Positions 50,999 through 58,937 of a stretch of DNA of 64,000 nucleotides are shown here, piece by piece. The notes beneath the pieces were generated by a model that was given only the letters and a program-made list of their open reading frames with translations, did no database searches and had not been told where the DNA came from. The translations under genes and the position numbers were made by a program. Origin of the DNA: an uncultured Lachnospiraceae bacterium (lineage in GTDB: Bacteria > Bacillota > Clostridia > Lachnospirales > Lachnospiraceae); NCBI GenBank assembly GCA_900548905.1, contig URMK01000015.1:48284-112283 (forward strand), in the 5' to 3' direction. Position 1 is the stretch's first letter; every line of letters begins with the position of its first letter.

Positions 50999-51769
50999 AT
51001 GAAAAAGAAAGTATTAATCGGATTAGGAATCATCATTATGGTTGGAGCAGTAGCGGGAGGAATCTTGTTTACCAGAGGAAAAGGGGAGGATATTTCAGTT
51101 AACGCAAAAGAATCCATAGAAACAGCTTCTACAGTTGAAACAGAACCGGAGGAAAGCGAAGAAATAAAAGTGGAGGAAACGGAATCAGAAAGTGAAGCTA
51201 CATTAGAGGAAGAAGTTACCCCAGAAGATGCTTCCTTACAAAACCAGATAGACAATGAATCAGCATCAGAGACAAACACGACTTATGAAGAAACCAACAA
51301 TGACATAACCCCATTAGACAAAACCATGTATTCAAAAGGAGAAGTAAACACCAGAATAGGTCCGAGTACAGATTACACCAAGTCCTCCACAGGCCCCCTC
51401 ACTCTGAATCAGGAAGTCCATGTAACAGGTCAGAGTAAATCCACCAACTGGTACCAAATCACCCTCCCAACCAATGAGGTAGTTTATGTGCACAACCAAT
51501 ATCTCTCTGACACCAAAACCGAGGTAAGTCAACCCAAGCCCCAGCCAACCACCAATAACAACGGTAACGAAGGCCAACAGCAACAACAGCAAGTAGAAAC
51601 CCCACAGCCCTCTACACCGCCTAGCCAACCCCAAAACACCAATAACACCAATCCAAGTGGAGGTATCGAATCCGGTAACTTAGGTGGCTCCAACGGCTTC
51701 GGCTCCGCTACGAATAGTGGAAAGGGCTCCGACTGGCTTGGCGAAGGAGACAACACGCCTGGTCACTAA
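50999..51769 (+). CDS. Secreted or membrane-anchored SH3-domain protein
   Basis: 256 residues: an N-terminal hydrophobic helix (VLIGLGIIIMVGAVAGGILF), an acidic Glu/Ser/Thr linker (about 35-105), a bacterial SH3 domain (MYSKGEVNTRIGPSTDYTKS, then HVTGQSKSTNWYQITLPTNEVVYVHNQYLS, about 108-165) and a long Pro/Gln/Asn tail ending in a Gly/Ser segment. The helix likely anchors the protein on the outer face. SH3b domains bind peptidoglycan or peptides. Codon use in the C-terminal tail is noticeably C-rich compared with surrounding genes. Ribosome site GGAGG. Terminator at 51898. Confidence 0.85.
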   Translation: MKKKVLIGLGIIIMVGAVAGGILFTRGKGEDISVNAKESIETASTVETEPEESEEIKVEETESESEATLEEEVTPEDASLQNQIDNESASETNTTYEETNNDITPLDKTMYSKGEVNTRIGPSTDYTKSSTGPLTLNQEVHVTGQSKSTNWYQITLPTNEVVYVHNQYLSDTKTEVSQPKPQPTTNNNGNEGQQQQQQVETPQPSTPPSQPQNTNNTNPSGGIESGNLGGSNGFGSATNSGKGSDWLGEGDNTPGH

Positions 51770-51897
51770 AACCTTATAAACAGAGTTTATCACAAAATCA
51801 ATTTTGTGTCAACACCAACTTATATAGTTATTTTCTAAAAAATGTAACACTGAAGACCCGGTTTCAAGCAATCACAAGAGAAAACAATGGAGTAAGA

Positions 51898-51926
51898 AAC
51901 ACCCCTCAATTTGAGGGGTGTTTTTA
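51898..51926 (+). terminator. Terminator after SH3-domain gene
   Basis: AACACCCCTCA pairs with TGAGGGGTGTT around an ATT loop and is followed by T5. Confidence 0.88.
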
Positions 51927-51929
51927 ACA

Positions 51930-52504
51930 AAAAAGCAGTAAGGAGTTTATATCTGCAATAGAACCAACATATAAATATAAATAGGTATATTTATTAAATT
52001 AAATATAAAAAAGGAAGTGGGATGCTGTTCACACCCCACTCCTCCCCATCAAGGCGACTGCTTTTGGTATTGATACAGATTGAAGCATATTACAATGATA
52101 GCACATAGCAATGTATGGAATGGGTACATACACACTATGAATTAATGATATTACATATAAAAATATCATTTAAAACAGTTTATTTTAAGCGAAGTTTAAT
52201 CTAAAAAACACAAGATTATTTAACAAAAAGACAGGTTGTAAAATGCTAAAAATATTTTTAAAAAGCGTTTAAAATAGCGTCTAAAACAGCTTTTGAAAAA
52301 GCTTCTGCATACCTGGCAGAAGGAGATTTTACAGCCTAAAATATAGTGCTAAAATTTGAGATTAACAAATCAATTAAATTGTATTTGTTAATTTTATTAA
52401 TTTGTAACAGAAAAAACAGGACAGCTTTAACTACTTTTACAATAGATTTAACCTGTAAAATAGTTTATAATATCCTCATAATTACTTTTGGAGGATAGCA
52501 AAAC
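51930..52504. other. AT-rich intergenic region with inverted repeats
   Basis: About 570 bases, no gene seen. It holds CTTCTGC/GCAGAAG (52304-52324) and TTAACAAAT/ATTTGTTAA (52363-52392), plus runs like AGCGTTTAAAATAGCGTCTAAAACAGC. A TATAAT at 52466 probably drives the next gene. The clustering could mark an origin or transfer site, but no relaxase or Rep target is identifiable. Confidence 0.5.
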
Positions 52505-52996
52505 ATGATGTATGTAATTAACCGGATAGATTTAGGTTCAAAGCGTACTTTAGGATATGAATTGTTTGACGGAAAACAGATGATTGAAATGACAGGCAAG
52601 CAAATAATGGACGGTATCAAAGCAGGAGAAATTTTCTGCGGACTGAAATTGTCGGAGGGTGGGAAGTGTCTGGAACTGGACAATGAAAATTTCTTCACTA
52701 CAAATATGATGATACACTGTCATATAGACCAGTACAGACCAATCATACCGGGAATCAGTGCGGCGAACATCATGTATATTATTGTAGACGCTTTCAAGGA
52801 AAACAATGAAATGGTTTATTGTGCCATATCATCCAGATATGAAAGGACAGCATTTAATAAAAGTGAAGTGAAGATGCTGTTAAACATGGGGCTTATCACA
52901 GGCGGCATCAAGCAGTTGGGGAATGGAAAACTGGAACTTGCGCCACCCATTAAAAACAGGTTGAAGGAAACAGCTATTGAAAGTGAAGAAGAATGA
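52505..52996 (+). CDS. Island family protein A1 (paralogue of 54434)
   Basis: 163 residues. It aligns along its length with the protein encoded at 54434: INRIDLGSKRTLGYELFDGKQMIEMTGKQI here against INRLFLGARELGWELWNGKEIIEMTSGQI there, and AISSRYERTAFNKSEVKMLLNMGLITGGIKQ against AVSSRFARETLKAEKLLALYELGAVAGGMKV. No known family recognised; cytoplasmic. Start ATG 52505 (or 52508) with GGAGG upstream. Confidence 0.82.
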   Translation: MMYVINRIDLGSKRTLGYELFDGKQMIEMTGKQIMDGIKAGEIFCGLKLSEGGKCLELDNENFFTTNMMIHCHIDQYRPIIPGISAANIMYIIVDAFKENNEMVYCAISSRYERTAFNKSEVKMLLNMGLITGGIKQLGNGKLELAPPIKNRLKETAIESEEE

Positions 52997-53249
52997 AGTT
53001 TATGTGAAGTGCTTGTGAAGGGGAAAGCCAGTAAATACGCACTTTGTGAAAATGTGAAACCATAGGATAATTCTGTAAACACATCCAACAGTCAGGGTGT
53101 GTTTATTTTTTTGCATTTTTGTAGGTGTACTTCCAAATGGAAGGGAATATTTTTGTAAGTACACTTCCAAGAACGGTAAATTTAAAAGTGCATTGCCAAA
53201 AAGGGGGCAGGGAAAGGAAGGGGAAGAAAAAGAAAAGAGGTGCAGGGAA

Positions 53250-53897
53250 ATGCTGAAGGATTATCAGGCATTGCTTGAAAGAGCCTTTGACATTCTGAAC
53301 AGTGTTTATTTCAACAATGAGTTGCCGCCTATCATTATTTCCATTATGTCAAGCCCTAAAACCAACGGGCATTTTACAGTGGGGAAGGTATGGAGGGCAG
53401 AAGGCAGTAAACTCCATGAAATCAATATCAGTGCGGAGCATCTTGACAGGCCGATCGGGAACATACTTGCAACGCTCTGCCATGAAATGGTTCATTATTA
53501 CTGTCAGTTGAATGGGATACAGGACGTAAGTCAGGGAGGGCGGTATCACAATAAGCTGTTTAAGCAGGAAGCGGAGCGCAGGGGATTGATAATCAGCTAT
53601 GCAAAGTATATCGGTTATAGTGTGACAGAGCCGGGGCAGGAGTTTATAAAAGTCATACAGGCGCACAAACTGGAAAAACCAGTAGATATAAACCGTGACG
53701 GTGCAACGGTTTCATGGGGAGCAGGAGGGAGCGGCGGGGATAATGGAACGGACACTGGCAAAGGGGTTCCGGTAGCCAAGAAAACAAGTACAAGGAAATA
53801 TGTATGTCCTGTATGTGGAAACAGCTTCCGGGCAACTAAGGATATTAATGTTCTCTGCATGGACTGTCAGGAGCAGTTTATCAAGGTGGAGAAATGA
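53250..53897 (+). CDS. SprT-like zinc metalloprotease
   Basis: 215 residues. The SprT fold is shown by FDILNSVYFNNELPPIIISI, then the active site TLCHEMVHYYCQ (HExxH near residue 77) and GGRYHNKLFKQEAERRG downstream, where the third His ligand is expected. A C-terminal zinc ribbon reads YVCPVCGNSF...LCMDC. Relatives (SprT/Spartan) cut DNA-protein crosslinks; in mobile elements they are common accessory genes. I start at ATG 53250 after GGTGCAGGGA; an ORF is open 51 codons further up, containing mirrored CTTCCAA/TTGGAAG words that look like control sequence. Confidence 0.88.
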   Translation: MLKDYQALLERAFDILNSVYFNNELPPIIISIMSSPKTNGHFTVGKVWRAEGSKLHEINISAEHLDRPIGNILATLCHEMVHYYCQLNGIQDVSQGGRYHNKLFKQEAERRGLIISYAKYIGYSVTEPGQEFIKVIQAHKLEKPVDINRDGATVSWGAGGSGGDNGTDTGKGVPVAKKTSTRKYVCPVCGNSFRATKDINVLCMDCQEQFIKVEK

Positions 53898-53955
53898 CAG
53901 GACACGACAAAACATGACAGGCAGGAATGCCAAAAAATCCAGTAAAATCAAGAGG
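53893..53955. repeat. TGACA-array, copy 3
   Basis: TGACAGGACACGACAAAACA then TGACAGG, followed by CCAGTAAAATCAAG (53939-53952). Matches the arrays at 43869 and 47049 in spacing and in the trailing CAGTAAAATCAA. Confidence 0.55.
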
Positions 53956-53965
53956 TGCGGAAGCT

Positions 53966-54058
53966 ATGACGAAAGAACAATTTCTGCTGATACAGGAAAG
54001 GGCAGAAGAAGCAATAGGAAATATAAATATTATAATAGGAAGGAGTTTTTCAGAATGA
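53966..54058 (+). CDS. 30-residue ORF coupled to next gene
   Basis: ATG 53966 with AGAGGTG upstream; frame starts MTKEQFLLIQERAEEAI and ends GRSFSE. Its TGA overlaps the ATG of the following gene (ATGA). Good ribosome site and coupling support it. Helical; unknown function. Confidence 0.45.
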   Translation: MTKEQFLLIQERAEEAIGNINIIIGRSFSE

Positions 54059-54225
54059 AAGAAAATTATGAGGTAACAGTGAATGAAGTGGTGGCAATGG
54101 TAAATGAAATGTTAATGGATGAAAATATTACGCCTGTGCAGTTAAGGCAGACAGGGAGTGTTTTACTACAGGCAGGGGAAATGCTGATGCAGGCATCCAA
54201 TAATCGGTTTCGCTTCTTCTATTAA
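54055..54225 (+). CDS. Small protein, 56 residues
   Basis: MKENYEVTVNEVVAMVNEM... and an amphipathic helix ending QASNNRFRFFY. Start ATG 54055 after AAGGAG, coupled to the 30-codon ORF before it. Unknown family; a terminator (54273-54320) follows. Confidence 0.65.
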   Translation: MKENYEVTVNEVVAMVNEMLMDENITPVQLRQTGSVLLQAGEMLMQASNNRFRFFY

Positions 54226-54272
54226 AATTAAATAAGAAGCCGTGATTTATTTAAGACTGATTAGAAAGTAAA

Positions 54273-54320
54273 AACAGTTCTACAACATCCCCAGTTTATA
54301 AGGTGTTGCAGGGCTGTTTT
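54273..54320 (+). terminator. Terminator after small gene 54055
   Basis: ACAG + CTACAACA pairs with TGTTGCAG + CTGT (one wobble), then TTTTT. Confidence 0.8.
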
Positions 54321-54433
54321 TCCGTACAGTTTCACGTCTTGCAGTCCCCAACCACAGCGTTAAAATGTATTTAGAGTTAAGGGAAAAACAAATAACTTAA
54401 AACTAAAAAACATTTAAAACGGAGGTAGGAATT

Positions 54434-55063
54434 ATGTGTAAGGTAGCAATCAATCGTTTATTCTTAGGTGCAAGGGAATTAGGATGGGAACTGTGGAACG
54501 GCAAGGAAATCATTGAAATGACTTCCGGTCAGATTAAGACGGCGCTGAAAGGCGGAAGGTCTGAAATATTGGGACTGGTTCTGGATGAAAAAGGGGAACT
54601 GCAACTGGATAAGAAAGGCTACATGATGCAGAATATCATGTGCAAGGTTCATATCGGAAAGCTTACCCCCATGATAGAGGATGAACTTGTTATGATGAAC
54701 ATTTTCTATTATGTGGTGGGCATCGAGGAACAGGACGGGGAAATTCTTTATCAGGCAGTTTCTTCACGGTTTGCAAGAGAAACATTGAAAGCTGAAAAGC
54801 TCCTTGCCCTGTATGAACTGGGAGCAGTAGCAGGCGGCATGAAGGTGGAGGACGGGAAAATCATTACATACTTTGACCGGAAGGAGCAGGCGAAGGAGCA
54901 GGAGCAGGCGGTAACGGAGAAGAAAGCGCAGGCGGCAGGGGAGAAGAAAGTACAGGCATCAGAAGTTAAGAAGGCGCAGGCTGTAAAGGAGGAAAACGCT
55001 TCCAAGGTCAGGGAGCCGGGGAAGAAGGTGCAGGAGGTTAAGGCTGAAAAACAGGCAAAGTAA
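54434..55063 (+). CDS. Island family protein A2 with Lys/Glu/Ala-rich tail
   Basis: 209 residues. Residues 1-145 are homologous to the protein at 52505 (see there). Residues about 146-209 are a low-complexity helical tail of KKAQ/EKKVQA/EVKKAQAV-like repeats, absent from the shorter paralogue. The tail resembles nucleic-acid-binding or spacer helices. Start ATG 54434 after GGAGGT. Its terminator is at 55109. Function unknown. Confidence 0.85.
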   Translation: MCKVAINRLFLGARELGWELWNGKEIIEMTSGQIKTALKGGRSEILGLVLDEKGELQLDKKGYMMQNIMCKVHIGKLTPMIEDELVMMNIFYYVVGIEEQDGEILYQAVSSRFARETLKAEKLLALYELGAVAGGMKVEDGKIITYFDRKEQAKEQEQAVTEKKAQAAGEKKVQASEVKKAQAVKEENASKVREPGKKVQEVKAEKQAK

Positions 55064-55108
55064 GGCTTTAACATTGCAACAGAAAAAAGAACAGAGGATA
55101 TGGCAGGG

Positions 55109-55149
55109 GAATGGTTTATCAGGAATAGCTGGTAAACCATTCTTTTTTC
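55109..55149 (+). terminator. Terminator after family protein A2
   Basis: GAATGGTTTA and TAAACCATTC with CAG/CTG inside form a long stem, then T6. Confidence 0.9.
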
Positions 55150-55315
55150 ATTGTCTGCAAATTGCCTGAATAACAGATTTGCAGGAAGGAATATAAAAGC
55201 GGGAGGGGGAACGGGTCTGCATTCCTTTTAAGGGGAAGGAATTGCAGGGACTTCATGGAAAGAAACAGTTTATTGAGTATAAGTAAAATTTATTATTTTA
55301 AGGAGGATTCAGGGC

Positions 55316-55549
55316 ATGAGATACATTCAGGCAGACATAGCCGGGAAGGGAAAGGCGTTGCTGAAAAAGAAGGACGGTTCCCAAAGCATTGTCCTTCTTG
55401 CCTATACCCCGGAGGGTTCGTCAAAGCAGGAAAACGAAAGGCTGATTGACAAGCTGACCAATGTTTATCTTGAATATCTGCAACGGATAGGAGAGGACAG
55501 GCAGGAAGGAAAGGAGAAAGGAAAAAATGACCGTGGAACAAAATCTTGA
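55316..55549 (+). CDS. Small protein, 77 residues
   Basis: MRYIQADIAGKGKALLKKKDG, SIVLLAYTPEGSS then a Glu/Lys-rich helix. ATG 55316 follows AAGGAGG. Overlaps the next gene by 23 bases. No family recognised. A competing ORF from 55255 in another frame has no good ribosome site. Confidence 0.68.
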   Translation: MRYIQADIAGKGKALLKKKDGSQSIVLLAYTPEGSSKQENERLIDKLTNVYLEYLQRIGEDRQEGKEKGKNDRGTKS

Positions 55550-55799
55550 ATTACTAAAGAATAGATTATATGAAATTGAACTCAAATTAACGAGAATCAT
55601 CAATGGAACCACTGCTGTAAAAGTAATCCGTGAGCCAGTCATTGTTCCGGTAAAGAATATAACCATGGAGCAAATATACTGGGCTTACAAGGAACAGCAT
55701 ATGAATGTCCGCCAGATTGTGGAACTGTCAGGCGGTAAATATGATGAAAAGCAGATAATTGAGAAGATAAAAAAGGCGGCATATAAAGACAGGGTATAA
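55527..55799 (+). CDS. Small helical protein, 90 residues
   Basis: Begins MTVEQNLELLKNRLYEIELKL (possible coiled coil), then a helix-turn-helix-like stretch MEQIYWAYKEQHMNVRQIVELSGGKYDEKQIIEKIK, which would fit a DNA-binding protein. Ribosome site GGAGAAAGG. Ends before a strong terminator. Confidence 0.72.
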   Translation: MTVEQNLELLKNRLYEIELKLTRIINGTTAVKVIREPVIVPVKNITMEQIYWAYKEQHMNVRQIVELSGGKYDEKQIIEKIKKAAYKDRV

Positions 55800-55812
55800 C
55801 GGTACGAACCAG

Positions 55813-55845
55813 AGCAGGGGGCATAAAAGTTCCCTGCTTTTTTTA
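55813..55845 (+). terminator. Terminator after 90-residue gene
   Basis: AGCAGGG pairs with CCCTGCT, followed by a run of T7. Confidence 0.88.
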
Positions 55846-56195
55846 TTGGGAGAAGGAAAAAGAAAGGCATTTTTCGGACTGGTTGGAAAATCACGGCATA
55901 GGACGGGAAATCAAAGAAAAGCTGTTTATCTGATAAATCGTGATGCAGGAATCAGACTGGTTATGAAAACGGGGTATTCGGGGAAATCAGGATAGGCAAA
56001 AGAGACGGAAGCAGGGGAAGGACTGGTTAGGAAAATCCATAGACAGGGGTATGGGAAAATCGTGGATTCAGTTGATTGCATTACAGGGTTTAGGATGGAA
56101 ACCACATGGAGGGAAGTACTGGCAGGAAGGGCATTCAAACAGGCATAAAGATATTTAAATTATATTTAAATTCAATGAAAAGGAGACAGAAACAA
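55846..56195. other. Interval without clear gene
   Basis: 350 bases. Several repeats of a GACTGGTT...GGAAAATC-type word (55878, 56023 region and partly 55960) suggest decayed duplicate sequence. No intact gene seen. Confidence 0.35.
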
Positions 56196-56399
56196 ATGGA
56201 AAAAGTCAAACTGGAAAAAGTCAGGATGAAGGACGATACTGGAGGAATCCTTCGCATAGGAACCAGAACCGGGGAAAGGGAGATAGTGCTTTCTGTAAAT
56301 TTCTTAAAATATTCAGATGAAATTGACAGGGAACAGCTGATGAATGAAATCATTGGAGCCTATGAAAAGTATTATGCAAGGGTTTCCGAGTACCTCTGA
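56196..56399 (+). CDS. Small protein, 67 residues
   Basis: Starts at ATG 56196 (MEKVKLEKVRMKDD) behind AAAGGAG; frame also open 30 codons earlier, without support. Contains LRIGTRTGEREIVLSVNFLKYSDEIDREQLM then a Tyr-rich helix end. Family unknown. Followed by a stem-loop terminator. Confidence 0.65.
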   Translation: MEKVKLEKVRMKDDTGGILRIGTRTGEREIVLSVNFLKYSDEIDREQLMNEIIGAYEKYYARVSEYL

Positions 56400-56418
56400 T
56401 ACGGTTTAAAGGGAACAG

Positions 56419-56466
56419 GGTGGAGCCATGCGGCACTTATGGAAAGGTGCTGTATGGCTCTTTTTC
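56419..56466 (+). terminator. Terminator after 67-residue gene
   Basis: GAGCCAT and GCAC pair with GTGC and ATGGCTC; T5 follows. The next 350 bases to the ATPase gene hold no gene; TATAAT (56763-56768) lies 45 bases before its start, but no good -35 is at standard distance (TTGACG at 56746 is too near). Confidence 0.8.
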
Positions 56467-56813
56467 AAAATCATAAAATGAAAAGTGAAAATCACAAATT
56501 TAATTTTGTGGGATGAAAAAGCGGGAATCTGGAATTAAGTGTGAGGGATTAAAACTATAAATCTGAAAGGGCTGATAGATATTTTTTCTAAGAATTTCTA
56601 AGATTTTCAAGTAGAAAACAGGTAGTTCCGGAAAAAATAAATGCGTTGGGGTTCGTTTGTTGGATGAATTTCTGTTACATTCCGGGTACCGGTTGGAAAA
56701 ACACAGTCTGTAATTTGTCAAAAAAGCATAGAAATCATATGGGAATTGACGTTGCAATATGGTATAATGTGGAAAATTGGTAAAATATACCGTTATTGTA
56801 GGAGGGGCAGGTT

Positions 56814-58937
56814 ATGTCAGAAAATACAGAAGCGAAAGGCATTCAGGAAACAGAGGACAATCAAACTATAAATGATAATAATCTGGTGTCAGTGCTTAAC
56901 AAATTAAGCAAAAGGATTGACAGGGATATAGCAGAGAAGGAAGAAAAGGTATTTATATATAATCCAAAAACGGAAAGAAGCTACGAGGAATGCGAGAGTG
57001 AAATTGAAGAATACAAGGAAATCATTAATTGCTATGGCTATGATGTAGAAGTGCAGGAGCATATAGAAGTCAGCGATGTTACAGAGGATTCAAGATTTTT
57101 CATTTGTATCATGGATAATAACAATACTAAGGTTGACATTGACTTATTTATATATAAGGAAATCGTACTGGATTACAATATCAGTGAATATGAATACGTT
57201 GAAAAGATAATAGAAAGAATGTCAGGTGGAAAGTTTAATGAAATTGAAGAACTTGTCAGCGCCATTATTTCTTATCTGTCATACGTCTGCTATTTTAAAC
57301 AGGCGCAGATGAAAGTATACAGTAAAATCGGGTGGATGAAATACGACGGTTTAAAAATCTTCAAGTATGACTCTATATACGCTCCACTGGGTGCCCAGAT
57401 ACGCGGGGAATGTATAAGCAACTTAAAAGATTCACTTGTGCCTATGAAAGATTCGGAAAAGGATATGAAAAGGTGGGTTGATACTGCCGTGAAGCTGATA
57501 AATTATTCTGCGGTAGTGTCTTTGACAGTGGGGGCAGGAATTTCAGGAGTAATCAGACAGATACTGAATCCTTCTAAAGAACGGAATATTAATTTTAATT
57601 TAACTGGAAGCCCGGGAACAGGAAAGACAACAGCAACAGATTTTGTTTTGAGTATATTTGGTAAACCGGAAGAATTACAGGGGAGATTTTTTGATACAGA
57701 CAACGCCATGGAAATAGTAAGACTGCAAAGGGCGGTAATCCCGTATGTTATTGATGACCGTATGTTAAAACACCGTGGTAAAACAGAAACAGTAAAAGGA
57801 AATGAATTACTGATTGCTATTTTCAGGGAATATGACGGTACTGTAAAAGAACGGTTAGGAAAGCAATATAAAGAAACTTCCGGCCAGAAAACTTATTCAC
57901 CTGTCATATCAAGCAGTGTTGAACCCATGTTGGATGCTTTGTTCTCTGAAGGAATTGATGATTATGGTCAATATAGAAGGTTTATTGAGATAGAAATCCA
58001 AAAAAAAGATTTGTTTATGGATTCCACTCATGCGGAAGAAGTCCATGACGTGTCAACTACATGTTATGGGTATGGGATACGTCTGTTCATAAATCACATA
58101 TTCGATAATGATCTGCAATATGATACTAATATAAAGAAAACGTTTGATATCGTTAATAAGGCCATAAAAGATGAGATAAAGGATCAGGAAGAAAAAGAGC
58201 ATTTGACAGGGCTACAGTCTTCTTCACAAAGATTTGCTCTTATTGTGCTTTCGTATATGCTTTTCAGAAATACCCTTGTCCGGGTATATGCAAGTGAGGA
58301 AGCGAAAAAACTGAATTGGAAACAGGCTGAAGAAAAAGCTGAAAAAATGATTGTTGACAGGACGATTGATGTTATGGAGCTTTTAATTAACAATCTGGTT
58401 GAAAAAACCAAACTGGTTAAAGAACGTATTAATGCCGCAAAGAATATCCTGAAAATGGTTAATGAACATAAAGATTTGTTCTATGTGGGAAGCAAGCAAT
58501 GGGACGGAAAAGGTCAATATCTTGGACAACTTACTTTAACAGATAATGAGGTCATTATAGATATTAAGAAAAATTCCAATATTGGATGGATACTGGTATC
58601 TCCTTTAGAATTGCAGGAAGCAGATTTGAAAGATTATATAGATACTCTTATAACAAAAAATTACAGTTCAAATGATAAGGTACTTCACGACAAACTTGTA
58701 AACCTAGTGGGAAAGCCAAAGACAACGAAGTTTAAAACTTTTATAAGTAAGTATAAGGATGAAGTCACATATGAGGATTATAAAACAGCAAGTGCCAGGT
58801 TCGACAGACTTATTGTTTCCACAAAAAAATATTCAGCAAAGAACAAAGCGGAATCAGCAAATGAAAATAATAACGATACTAAAAAGGAACTGACAGAAAC
58901 GGGACAGAGCAGTAATCAGGAGGATGCAAAAGAATGA
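56814..58937 (+). CDS. DUF927-like helicase/ATPase of mobile element
   Basis: 707 residues. After a ~170-residue charged N-terminal region, GWMKYDGLKIFKYDSIYAP starts a DUF927-like core. It has Walker A TGSPGTGKTTATDF near residue 263, a following WG/P-type FGKPEELQGRFFDTDNAMEIV, Walker B-like VIPYVIDDRM and a conserved arginine region DDYGQYRRFIEIEI. DUF927 proteins are predicted helicases of phages and integrative elements that often pair with primases. The stop overlaps the ATG of the methyltransferase (ATGA), so the two are co-translated. Might drive element replication, or form a defence-type unit with the methyltransferase. Confidence 0.85.
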   Translation: MSENTEAKGIQETEDNQTINDNNLVSVLNKLSKRIDRDIAEKEEKVFIYNPKTERSYEECESEIEEYKEIINCYGYDVEVQEHIEVSDVTEDSRFFICIMDNNNTKVDIDLFIYKEIVLDYNISEYEYVEKIIERMSGGKFNEIEELVSAIISYLSYVCYFKQAQMKVYSKIGWMKYDGLKIFKYDSIYAPLGAQIRGECISNLKDSLVPMKDSEKDMKRWVDTAVKLINYSAVVSLTVGAGISGVIRQILNPSKERNINFNLTGSPGTGKTTATDFVLSIFGKPEELQGRFFDTDNAMEIVRLQRAVIPYVIDDRMLKHRGKTETVKGNELLIAIFREYDGTVKERLGKQYKETSGQKTYSPVISSSVEPMLDALFSEGIDDYGQYRRFIEIEIQKKDLFMDSTHAEEVHDVSTTCYGYGIRLFINHIFDNDLQYDTNIKKTFDIVNKAIKDEIKDQEEKEHLTGLQSSSQRFALIVLSYMLFRNTLVRVYASEEAKKLNWKQAEEKAEKMIVDRTIDVMELLINNLVEKTKLVKERINAAKNILKMVNEHKDLFYVGSKQWDGKGQYLGQLTLTDNEVIIDIKKNSNIGWILVSPLELQEADLKDYIDTLITKNYSSNDKVLHDKLVNLVGKPKTTKFKTFISKYKDEVTYEDYKTASARFDRLIVSTKKYSAKNKAESANENNNDTKKELTETGQSSNQEDAKE

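Noticed and set aside
55255..55449. 64-codon ORF overlapping the gene at 55316
   Set aside because: The overlapping frame starting at 55316 has a perfect AAGGAGG and better residue composition; this one has none.
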